Of a stretch of 62,848 nucleotides of DNA, positions 8,593 through 17,200 are shown one piece after another; the first letter of the stretch is position 1; each line of letters opens with the position of its first letter. The position numbers and the translations under genes were made by a program. A model generated the notes under the pieces. The model was not told the DNA's origin and made no database searches. It worked only from the letters and a program-made list of their open reading frames with translations. The DNA comes from Deltaproteobacteria bacterium (GTDB lineage Bacteria; Desulfobacterota; JAFDED01), in NCBI GenBank assembly GCA_019310535.1, contig JAFDED010000047.1, positions 1 through 62,848 of the forward strand, read 5' to 3'.

Positions 8593-8805
8593 TCACAGGC
8601 CCTCTCCCGCTGGATGGCTCTCGATATTGGATGAAGCTTCCATGCCGTGTGCCTCTGGAGAGGGTCCTGCGGGCAGAGGGGATTAATTCATACAATCGTT
8701 GCGCTTCCGGCAGAAAGCCCACATACATCTTTATCCGCCCTTCATGCAGGGCCTTACCCTCCATTGATTGATGCGGCCATAATCATTACCCATTGAGGAA
8801 TATTT

Positions 8806-11034
8806 ATGAAATCGAAACGAAGATACGCCGCTACAAAAAAGCCGTCACGGCTTCCAAAGAAGATGGGAACACCTCCAGGTCCCAAAGGAATTTTACGGTT
8901 CTTAAAACATATCAATAGGCCGGTTTCCTGGCAAGACATCAAGGATCACTTCCACGCGGCCTCGAACGGAGGCTCTATGCTCCAGGATGTCCTGGAGCAG
9001 ATGGTCCGGGACGGCCGGGTGGTCAAAACGTCGCGCGAACAGTTCGGCTTGCCCGATCAGATGCACTTGATAGTAGGAGAGCTCCGCTGCAGGCCAGACG
9101 GCCACGGTGTGGTGATATCAGAGACCGGCGTGCGCAGGGAAGTTTTTATCAAGCCCCTCAACCTGCGCGAAGCCATGCACGGCGACCGCGTGATTGTCCG
9201 GATAGAAAATCCCAAGCGGCAAGAGGGGACCATAATCCGAATTCTTGAACGTCGGACACGTGTCGTGGTAGGCACCTTTGTGAAAGGGCGCCGCTCTCAT
9301 GTGATCCCCGAGGACCCCCGCTACCTTTTCGAGCTGGATATACCTTCCGGCAAAACCATGAAGGCGCTCACCGGACAGATTGTAGTTGCTGAGATCACCC
9401 GTTACCCCGAACGCCACTCCCCGCCCGAGGGAATGGTAAAGCAGATACTGGGAATTCCCGGGGACCCCGGCGTTGACGCCCGGATTGTCGCATTAAAGTA
9501 CGGTATTCCATTCGATTTTCCAGAGGAAGTCAAAAAAGAGGCCGCTGAACTCCCATCGCGCGTCAAACGTCATGAACGTCAAAACCGCAAAGACCTGAGG
9601 AAAATTCCCACGTTCACTGTGGACGGTGAAAACGCCCGGGATTTTGACGATGCCGTTTCATTACTCGAGGGGGAAGATGGTTGCATAACCCTCTATGTGT
9701 CCATTGCCGATGTGGGCCATTACGTCAAACCGGGTTCAATCCTTGATGCAGAGGCTTTCAGGCGAGGAAGCAGCATCTACTTTCCCGAAAGTGTTCTCCC
9801 CATGCTCCCCGTTCAACTTAGCAATGGAATTTGCAGCCTGAATCCAGGAGTTGATCGCCTGGCTATCACCGCAGCGCTCACATATGATCCGGCGGGCAAC
9901 CTGCTGGACTACAAATTCTTCCCCAGTGTGATTCACAGCCACCGACGGCTGACGTATACCGCCGTGCGGAAAATCCTGGTGGATCGGGATGAAAGCGTGC
10001 GAAAACGTAACCGCAGGCTTGTGCCCACGCTGGAAGCCATGTACTCCCTCTATAGATTACTGGAGCGCAAAAGAGTGGAGCGTGGCGGTCTGGAATTCGA
10101 TTTTCCCGAACCTCAGGTGATCCTGGACCTGAGAGGAGGGGTGGAAGGGATCATCAAGGCCGAGCGCAATATGGCTCACATGATGATCGAGGAATTCATG
10201 GTGGCGGCCAATGCCGCTGCGGCTCAGTTTCTCATAAGACACAGGCGAAATTCTCTTTTTCGTGTTCATCCCAGGCCCGATCCCAGGTCGGCTTCTGAGA
10301 TCAGGCGCCTGATCCGGAATCTAGGTAATGACGTGCCGGCGGGACGTTCCAACGACTCCCGCACATTTCTACAGTTCCTCAAAACTGTACAAGGAAAGCC
10401 AGAGGAGCGCCTGGTCAATTTATTGTGTCTCCGATCCCTGAGGCAGGCCCATTATTCTGCTCAGAACGTTGGACATTTCGGCCTTGCCTTTCCCTCATAT
10501 GTCCACTTTACATGCCCCATTCGACGATATCCGGACCTCATGACACATCGCGCGATCCGGGAGATCCTGGGCATGGATCCCATTTCTGATGTAACGGTCC
10601 CTCTGGAAAAAGCAGCCCTGCTCCTCTCGGCGCAAGAACGGAAAGCCATGGAGGCACAACGAGAAATTGTGGACCGCTACAGAGTGAGATTCATGGCCGA
10701 TCACTTGGGGCAGGAATTCGACGGCATTATAAGCAATGTTACGGCCTTCGGTCTTTTTGTTGAACTGGACGATGTTTTTGTGGACGGCCTCATCCATATT
10801 TCAACACTGCAGGATGATTACTACCAATTCCATGAAAAGGGACTGGCGCTGGAAGGAAAAAGGACGCACCGGTTCTTTCGCATTGGAGATCGTGTGCGAG
10901 TCAGACTGGAGCGTGTGGACATCGAGCGGCGTCTGATTGATTTTCAGCTGCTCAAACATGTTCCCGCACGGGACACAGATCAAGACAAGAGTTTTCAAGC
11001 ATCCGATACACGCAGGACAATCCATTCGCTATAA
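8806..11034 (+). CDS. rnr: Ribonuclease R (RNase II/R family 3'-5' exoribonuclease)
   Basis: RNase R degrades structured RNA processively from the 3' end. The 742-residue product has a basic N-terminus, a winged-helix-like segment (KGILRFLKHINRPVSWQDIK), cold-shock-type domains, the RNB catalytic domain with the Asp cluster in TFTVDGENARDFDDAVSL near residues 271-288, the CPIRRYPDLMTHRAI segment and a C-terminal S1 domain (GIISNVTAFGLFVELDDVFV). Order and length fit RNase R. GAGGA lies about 6 bases before ATG 8806. The AICAR transformylase gene starts 12 bases after the stop, so the two may be cotranscribed. Confidence 0.95.
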   Translation: MKSKRRYAATKKPSRLPKKMGTPPGPKGILRFLKHINRPVSWQDIKDHFHAASNGGSMLQDVLEQMVRDGRVVKTSREQFGLPDQMHLIVGELRCRPDGHGVVISETGVRREVFIKPLNLREAMHGDRVIVRIENPKRQEGTIIRILERRTRVVVGTFVKGRRSHVIPEDPRYLFELDIPSGKTMKALTGQIVVAEITRYPERHSPPEGMVKQILGIPGDPGVDARIVALKYGIPFDFPEEVKKEAAELPSRVKRHERQNRKDLRKIPTFTVDGENARDFDDAVSLLEGEDGCITLYVSIADVGHYVKPGSILDAEAFRRGSSIYFPESVLPMLPVQLSNGICSLNPGVDRLAITAALTYDPAGNLLDYKFFPSVIHSHRRLTYTAVRKILVDRDESVRKRNRRLVPTLEAMYSLYRLLERKRVERGGLEFDFPEPQVILDLRGGVEGIIKAERNMAHMMIEEFMVAANAAAAQFLIRHRRNSLFRVHPRPDPRSASEIRRLIRNLGNDVPAGRSNDSRTFLQFLKTVQGKPEERLVNLLCLRSLRQAHYSAQNVGHFGLAFPSYVHFTCPIRRYPDLMTHRAIREILGMDPISDVTVPLEKAALLLSAQERKAMEAQREIVDRYRVRFMADHLGQEFDGIISNVTAFGLFVELDDVFVDGLIHISTLQDDYYQFHEKGLALEGKRTHRFFRIGDRVRVRLERVDIERRLIDFQLLKHVPARDTDQDKSFQASDTRRTIHSL

Positions 11035-11046
11035 GGAACGGAAACA

Positions 11047-12339
11047 GTGAATCAAATCAAGCAAATCTATCGGACAATCATGAATGACCACTTTCCTGAA
11101 GAGATCAGCATTATTTTCGGAGATCAACGCCTGGTCTATCGAAAACGTACCTGGAAGCTCCCTGACGAAAAGACAGGGGAGATAATCGAGAAAGGGCTAC
11201 GTTACGGCGAGAACCCGGGCCAGGAGGCGGCCCTTTACGAACTGACGGAGGGGAACCTGACGCTGGGCGATTGTCGATTCATCGAGCCCGGCCTGGGCAT
11301 TGTCAGCGCCATAGATGAAAACGCCATGATCCAGGCAGGCAAGCACCCCGGTAAAATCAACATTACCGACCTCGACAATGCGCTGAATATTTTGAAATTT
11401 TTGACCCATCGCCCCGCGGTGGCTATTATGAAGCACAACAACCCCTGCGGGGTGGCATACGGGGCGACCATTTCAGAGGCCTATGATCGGGCTAACATGG
11501 CCGACAGGATCGCTGCCTTTGGAGGGTGCGCCGTCTTCAATCGGCCCTTGGATCGGACCACAGCGGAGATGGTGGCGCAGAATTACCTGGAGGTCGCGGC
11601 AGCCCCCGACTTCGAAGAATCAACCTTAGAGATACTCCGAAAGCGCAAGAACCTGCGAATCATTCGGGTGGGGCGGATGGAACGCCTGGAAGAATATGCA
11701 AAGAAGCAATTTATCGACATAAAGTCGCTGATGGATGGGGGGCTCATTGTGCAGCAGTCCCCCCTGTGCAGGATGATGTCCCGAGAGGATTTCCACCCGG
11801 CGGTGGCGTCTTATCAAGGCCGCGAGGTTCGCATCCAGAGAACGCCCACGGATCGGGAATACGAGGACATGCTCTTTGGCTGGCACGTGGAGCAGGGTGT
11901 AACCTCAAATTCCGTGATATACGTCAAGGACGGCTGCACGGTCGGCATAGGCACCGGGGAGCAAGACCGGGTGGGCGTGGCCGAGATCGCCATCTTCAAA
12001 GCCTACACCAAGTATGCCGACGCCCTTTGTTTCAGGCGCCACGGAATAAGTTACAAAGAACTGGAATTAGAAATCACTCAAGGCAGGCGCCCGCCCGAAT
12101 TAAAAGAACAAATCGACGAGCAAACCCGTAAGGATCGCGCAGGATTGCCGGGATCTGCGATGGTCTCCGACGCTTTTTTCCCGTTCCGGGATGGGGTGGA
12201 CGTGGCAATTCGCCAGGGAATTACCGCCATCGTGCAGCCGGGTGGCTCGGAGCGCGATTACGAATCTATTCAGGCTTGCAATGAGGCCGACCCGCCGGTA
12301 ACAATGGTGTTCACCGGTGAGCGGGCCTTCAAGCACTAA
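11047..12339 (+). CDS. Stand-alone AICAR transformylase (PurH C-terminal domain without IMP cyclohydrolase)
   Basis: This enzyme moves a formyl group from 10-formyl-THF to AICAR in purine synthesis. The 430-residue product has the AICARFT hallmarks LRYGENPGQEAAL, KHNNPCGVA (the catalytic Lys-His pair), SDAFFPFRDGVDVA and IVQPGGSERD. Usual bacterial PurH is about 510-530 residues with an N-terminal MGS-like IMP cyclohydrolase domain; that domain is absent and the ~50 residues before the AICARFT core do not resemble it. The organism therefore needs a separate cyclohydrolase elsewhere. The start is GTG 11047 with AAGGA about 10 bases upstream. Stand-alone versions are known in some anaerobes. 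Confidence 0.9.
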   Translation: MNQIKQIYRTIMNDHFPEEISIIFGDQRLVYRKRTWKLPDEKTGEIIEKGLRYGENPGQEAALYELTEGNLTLGDCRFIEPGLGIVSAIDENAMIQAGKHPGKINITDLDNALNILKFLTHRPAVAIMKHNNPCGVAYGATISEAYDRANMADRIAAFGGCAVFNRPLDRTTAEMVAQNYLEVAAAPDFEESTLEILRKRKNLRIIRVGRMERLEEYAKKQFIDIKSLMDGGLIVQQSPLCRMMSREDFHPAVASYQGREVRIQRTPTDREYEDMLFGWHVEQGVTSNSVIYVKDGCTVGIGTGEQDRVGVAEIAIFKAYTKYADALCFRRHGISYKELELEITQGRRPPELKEQIDEQTRKDRAGLPGSAMVSDAFFPFRDGVDVAIRQGITAIVQPGGSERDYESIQACNEADPPVTMVFTGERAFKH

Positions 12340-12393
12340 ACTACCCCGGTGGGATCATCCCCCCACAGGGAAAATTCACTCAGGAGGAATGTC

Positions 12394-12585
12394 ATGGAAA
12401 TAATGGTCGATGCGGACAAGTGCATTGCGTGCCAGTCGTGCGTGGAACTCTGCCCAGATTTGTTCGAGTGCCCTGAGGATGTGGCTATAGTCAAGGCGAA
12501 CCCCGTCCCGACCGAACTCGAGGACTGTGCAAAGGAATCAGTGGATATCTGCCCCACCGAGGCCATTATTATCACCTCGGAATGA
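12394..12585 (+). CDS. Small ferredoxin, [4Fe-4S]
   Basis: A 63-residue electron carrier. CIACQSCVELCP (Cys10, 13, 16, 20) and DICPTEAI (Cys53) are the two ferredoxin motifs. As in the one-cluster ferredoxins of sulfate reducers, Cys10, 13, 16 and 53 most likely hold one [4Fe-4S] cluster. Cys20 and Cys45 could form a disulfide or take part in a second site; Cys26 is extra. The frame is open from 12349, but ATG 12394 follows AGGAGG with 6-base spacing and matches the family length. Confidence 0.92.
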   Translation: MEIMVDADKCIACQSCVELCPDLFECPEDVAIVKANPVPTELEDCAKESVDICPTEAIIITSE

Positions 12586-12596
12586 TGTGCATGATC

Positions 12597-12626
12597 GTCC
12601 CGGCCGTAACATCTTGCGGTCGGGAC
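12597..12626. terminator. GC-rich hairpin after the ferredoxin gene
   Basis: GTCCCGGCCG and CGGTCGGGAC pair as a 10-bp stem (one G-T wobble) around a 10-base loop, 12 bases after the ferredoxin stop. No T-run follows, so it may slow or protect transcripts and not terminate by the intrinsic route. Confidence 0.4.
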
Positions 12627-12650
12627 GTCAATGGCACAGCCGTCCTAAGA

Positions 12651-12732
12651 AAGAAATTTTGACGGGATCATAGGATAAATAAGATATTCATGCCTTTTTT
12701 ATCCTGTGATCCCATCAAAACTTCTTCCTTTC
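12651..12732. repeat. Long inverted repeat (family D), copy 2
   Basis: The left arm GAAATTTTGACGGGATCATA plus GGATAAA and the right arm TTATCCTGTGATCCCATCAA plus AACTTCTTCC are reverse complements over about 34 bases with a handful of mismatches; the loop is about 14 bases. In the spacer between the ferredoxin and MFS genes it would form a very stable hairpin in RNA. The GACAGGAT-type core recurs at 5814-5895. Confidence 0.7.
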
Positions 12733-12791
12733 AGATCATCGGAATCTTTTTGGGTTCCGGCCCCCATAAAATCCCTTAACCCGGAGAAAGA

Positions 12792-14087
12792 ATGAGTCCC
12801 TGGCGATACTTCGGTTGGGTAGTGGTAGCCGTCTCTCTGTTCAACCTCATCATCAACATGGGCACCCGAAATTCATTTTCCGTGTTCCTGGTGGCCATAA
12901 GCGGGGAGTTTTCCTGGAGCCGGTCGGGAATCGCCGGAGTGTATTCACTCTCTTCATTGCTGTTCGGTTTGCTGGCTCCTTTCATGGGACGGCTGCTTGA
13001 TAGATTCGACGCCAGGCGGATGGTTCCCATCAGCGCCGCCATATTTGCGGTTGGTCTGTTTCTCAGCAGCATGGCATCTGATCTCTGGCACTTTTACCTG
13101 ACATTCGGCATCATCTCAGGTATCGGCGCCTGCGGGACATGGATCGTGCCCCACACCCTCATGATCTCCCGCTGGTTTCAGCGCCGTCGGGGGTTGGCCA
13201 TGTCCATCGCGTACATGGGAACCGGGCTCGGGATATTTGCGGTGGTTCCCATTACCCAGTACCTTATCGATATCTTGGGATGGCGGAAGGCGTTCATGTG
13301 CCAGGGATTGGGGGTTCTCCTGCTCATGGCGCCGCTGTCGTACCTGGTTTTTCGCCGTGTCCCTCCCCAGACCTCTCCTTCCAGTACGGTTCCACCCGCA
13401 AACGAGGCTGTGGATGCCCCTGCGTATTCTGAAAAGCACAGAAACATGGAACAAGGTGAAATCTGGACACTCCGCCTGGCCCGGCGCACCGTATTCTTCT
13501 GGGCCATTTTCTTCATTTACATTTTCACATCTGTGGGGATTATAGGTGTGGTCATCCACCTGGCCGCCTACCTGGTGAGCCTGGGGTATTCCAAGATGAC
13601 CGCGGCGATGGCGCTGAGCATCATGGGTCTGATAAGCGCGCCGGGGCGCATCCTTTTCGGATTGTTGACGGACCGGATCAGCGGCCGTTTTGCGCTGATC
13701 CTCAGTTATACATGCAATGCCGTGGGGATACTTGCCTTGCTGGGCCTCTACTACGTACGCCTCCCCATAATACTCTATTTCTTTGTGTTCATCTTCGGGA
13801 TAGCCTTCGGCGCACGCACGTCCGTGGTCGGGCCCATGGTGGCCAACGCATTTCAGGGGCCCAACTTCGGCTTAATTTTCGGGTTCATCACCATCGGCAT
13901 GGGCCTTGGCGCCACCATCGGCCCCTGGCTTATGGGATATTTATACGATATCACTGGAGATTACCGGGCTTCCATCATGGTCGGGCTGGTCTCGGTATTC
14001 ATGGGCATAATCTGCGCTTGTTTCACGGGACCGAAGAATCTCGTCAGGTCCCGATCGAAGCCTTTTCCGGATTCGCAAGCGGGGTGA
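12792..14087 (+). CDS. Major facilitator superfamily transporter, monocarboxylate/OFA-like
   Basis: A 431-residue inner-membrane transporter with about 12 predicted membrane helices split by a hydrophilic centre (residues ~190-225). The loop after helix 2 reads GRLLDRFDARRMVP, the MFS A-motif region (G-x3-DR-x-GRR), and the helix 4-5 region has SRWFQRRRGLAMSIAYMGTG as in OFA/monocarboxylate-type members. This branch commonly carries oxalate, formate or other small carboxylates, but the substrate is not fixed by sequence. GGAGAAAGA precedes the ATG. It stands alone between the ferredoxin and the opposing uvrA. Confidence 0.85.
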   Translation: MSPWRYFGWVVVAVSLFNLIINMGTRNSFSVFLVAISGEFSWSRSGIAGVYSLSSLLFGLLAPFMGRLLDRFDARRMVPISAAIFAVGLFLSSMASDLWHFYLTFGIISGIGACGTWIVPHTLMISRWFQRRRGLAMSIAYMGTGLGIFAVVPITQYLIDILGWRKAFMCQGLGVLLLMAPLSYLVFRRVPPQTSPSSTVPPANEAVDAPAYSEKHRNMEQGEIWTLRLARRTVFFWAIFFIYIFTSVGIIGVVIHLAAYLVSLGYSKMTAAMALSIMGLISAPGRILFGLLTDRISGRFALILSYTCNAVGILALLGLYYVRLPIILYFFVFIFGIAFGARTSVVGPMVANAFQGPNFGLIFGFITIGMGLGATIGPWLMGYLYDITGDYRASIMVGLVSVFMGIICACFTGPKNLVRSRSKPFPDSQAG

Positions 14088-14139
14088 GTAGATGGTTCGG
14101 GGTGGCACGAACCGAGGGGTGCCTTAATAATGGCGGACG

Positions 14140-14180
14140 ACTCACAGGACTTGTCGTCCGCGTCTCAAAGCGACAAGGTG
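14140..14180. repeat. Diverged partial copy of repeat family A
   Basis: CTTGTCGTCCGCGTCTCAAA followed by GCGACAAG at about 14150-14177 matches the GTCGTCCGGGTCGCGAAGCG-ACAAG segment of the copy at 21918-22118 at about 22 of 25 positions; GGCGGACGACT just before it restores a weak stem. It lies between the convergent MFS and uvrA genes. Confidence 0.45.
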
Positions 14181-14238
14181 AATAACACAGCACTTTGGAA
14201 ATGTTACACCGCGTGTGGCCCTGATAAGTTTTCGGCGA

Positions 14239-17200
14239 CTACCCGCCGTCCCTCTCCAGGTATCTCTTCAAATATTTCGCCGTATAGGAAGCCTCGGGCT
14301 GTGCCAGGATATCCCAGGGGCTGCCGGTAGCCACCACTCTGCCGCCTGAGTCACCTCCCTCCGGGCCGAGGTCGATGATGTAATCGGCCGCCTTGATCAC
14401 TTCCGGGTTGTGTTCGATAACGACTACCGTATTTCCGCGGTCCACCAACTCCTGAAGGACGTTCACCAGCTTGGCGATGTCTACGATGTGCAGCCCGGTG
14501 GTGGGCTCGTCCAGGATATAAAAGGTTCGGCCGCGGGAAGGCCGCGCCAGCTCCGTGGCCAGCTTGACGCGCTGCGCCTCCCCCCCGGACAGTGTGGGGC
14601 TGGGCTGGCCAAGGGTGAGGTACCCCAGGCCGATGTCATTGAGGATGCGCAGGGGCCTGAAAACGGAGGGCACCGCCACCAGGAACTCGGCCGCCTCCTC
14701 CACGGTCATCTCCAGAACCTGCGATATGTTCTTGCCACCATAGGTTATAGCCAGGGTCTCATCATTGAATCGCTTTCCGTCGCACGCATCGCATGCCACG
14801 TACACGTCGGGCAGAAAGCTCATTTTCACCTTTACCCGGCCCTGTCCCTCGCATTTCCGGCACCGCCCTCCCCGAACGTTGAAGGAAAATCGCCCGGGGC
14901 CGTATCCCCGCAGGCGGGCCCCGGGAGTCCTGGCAAAGAGGCGGCGGATATCGTCCAGAAAACCCACGTACGAAGCCGGGACAGACCGGGGGGTCCGACC
15001 GATGGGGGAATGGTCCACCTCCAGAACGCGCTCAACAGCCTCCCACCCCAGGATATCCTTATGGGCGCCGGCTCGCTGCCTGGATTTGAGCAGCCGGTTG
15101 CGCAGCCCCTTGAAGATAACATCCCGCAGCAGTGTGCTCTTTCCCGATCCCGCCACACCGGTGATGCACGTAAGAGTGCCCAGGGGTATATCCACATCGA
15201 TGTCCTTCAGGTTATTCTCCCGTGCTCCCTTCACGCGGAGACGCAGCCCATCCCGCACACTTCGTCCCCGGCTGGTGACGACCCGGCGGGATGAGTCAGC
15301 CAGCGCCTTACCGGTGGGGGATCGGGGGTGGCCCATGATCTCCGCGGGTGAGCCCTCGGCCACGAGGCGGCCGCCGTCGCGCCCGGCCGCCGGTCCCAGG
15401 TCGATGACGTGGTTGGCCCTCAGGATGGTCTCCTCATCGTGCTCCACCACGACGACGCTGTTGCCGCGATCCCGTAAGTCCATAAGGACGCGCAGCAGCA
15501 TCTCGTGGTCCCTGGGGTGAAGGCCGATGGTCGGCTCATCCAGGATATAGCAGACTCCCCGCAGGTTCGAGCCCAACTGCGCGGCAAGGCGCACACGCTG
15601 CGACTCCCCGCCGGACAGGGTATCCCCCCCGCGGCCGAGGGTCAGGTAACCCAGGCCCGTCTTCTCCAGGAATCCCAGCCTGAAAACGATCTCCCCCAGT
15701 AATTCCGATGCGATCAGCGCATCCCTTCCCTGAAGGTGAAGACCTGCGTAATATGTATGGGCATCGGATACGCTCTGCATGGTGGCTTCCCAGATATTCT
15801 TTCCGTCCACCCGCACGGCCAGCGCCCGCTGATTGAGCCTTTTCCCGCTGCATCCAGGACAAACCGCCTCTCCCATGAAGGGCGCCAGTTGATCGGCCAG
15901 CCCCCATTCCTCCATGACTTCCATCGCCTTTCGGAGCATGGGAAGGATTCCCTCGAATTCCCTCATTGGATCCCCGTTAAGCAGGCGGTTCTTTTCCGCA
16001 CGGCTCAGATCCGCGGGCGTTCTGTTCGTGTCGATACCCAGCCGATTCTCCACTTCGCGAATAATACGCGCCTTCATGCCGCGGGGCAGTGTTTTCACTT
16101 CCAGCACCGCCAGTCCACCGGACCTGAGAGGGAGATCGCCCCTCTGCAACACCAGTTCCTCGTCGAAGTCGTGCAAAACCCCGATCCCCTCGCATTCCGG
16201 GCACGCCCCCCGGCGGCTGTTGAAGGAGAACAAGCCGGGGTCCGGCTCCTCCAGGCCGACGCCGCAATGGGAACAGTATCGCCGCTGGCTGAAAACTTCC
16301 TCCGTTCCTTCAGGCCCGCAGATAATCACCGTGCCCTCGCCCTCCTCTAATGCCTTCATCAGCTCCTGGCGAAAGGCCGCCCCTGTATTGACCCGGCGAT
16401 GAGCCACTTCCAGGTCGATGTTATGCTCCGCATACCTGCTGAGACGGGGCAGCGGGTCCAGCGGGACCATGAGCCCATCGATGCGCGCCCGGACATATCC
16501 GCGTTTTGCGGCCCTTTCCAGCACGTCTCTATGGAACCCTTTACGCCCTCTGATCAGCGGAGCGAAAACGCTCACCTCCTTGCCGCGGTGCTTCTCCAGC
16601 ACATCGGCAAGAATCTGATCCCTGCTTCTGGGGGAGATCCCGCGGCCGCATTGAGGGCAGTGCTGAATGCCGATCCTGGCATAGAGCAGCCGCAAATAGC
16701 TGTATATCTCCGTCATGGTGGCCACGGTGGATCGTCTGCCGGCCCGGCTCATCATTTGCTCGATGGCCACTGTGGGCGGGATGCCCGTTACCAGGTCCAC
16801 GTCTGCCCGGTCGGCGATGCGGATAAACTGCCGCACATACGTGGATAAGCATTCAAGATACCGGCGGCGCCCCTCCGCAAAGAGGATGTCAAAGGCCAGC
16901 GTGGATTTTCCCGATCCGCTGGGCCCTGTCACCACCACTAATTGATTACGGGGAACGCGCACCGTCAGGTCTTTCAGGTTGTGCTCCCGGGCGCCGGCAA
17001 CAAGGATATCCCCGTTCATATCGACGCCGAAGCGTTCCGTTGCTTGATGCAATCCCACTGCCTGCGAGGTTTCCAGCCGGTTGGCGGTCCGCAGGTATTC
17101 TCTGAGGAACCGGGCGGTGTGCGATTCCGCACACCGTGCAACCTCCTCCGGCGTTCCGGAGACGACGACCCTGCCGCCTTCATCTCCGCCCTCAGGCCCC

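Noticed and set aside
8595-8665. Inverted GGCCCTCTCC / GGAGAGGGTCC pair after the GYD gene as a terminator
   Set aside because: Loop of about 50 bases and no T-run; too weak to list as a feature.
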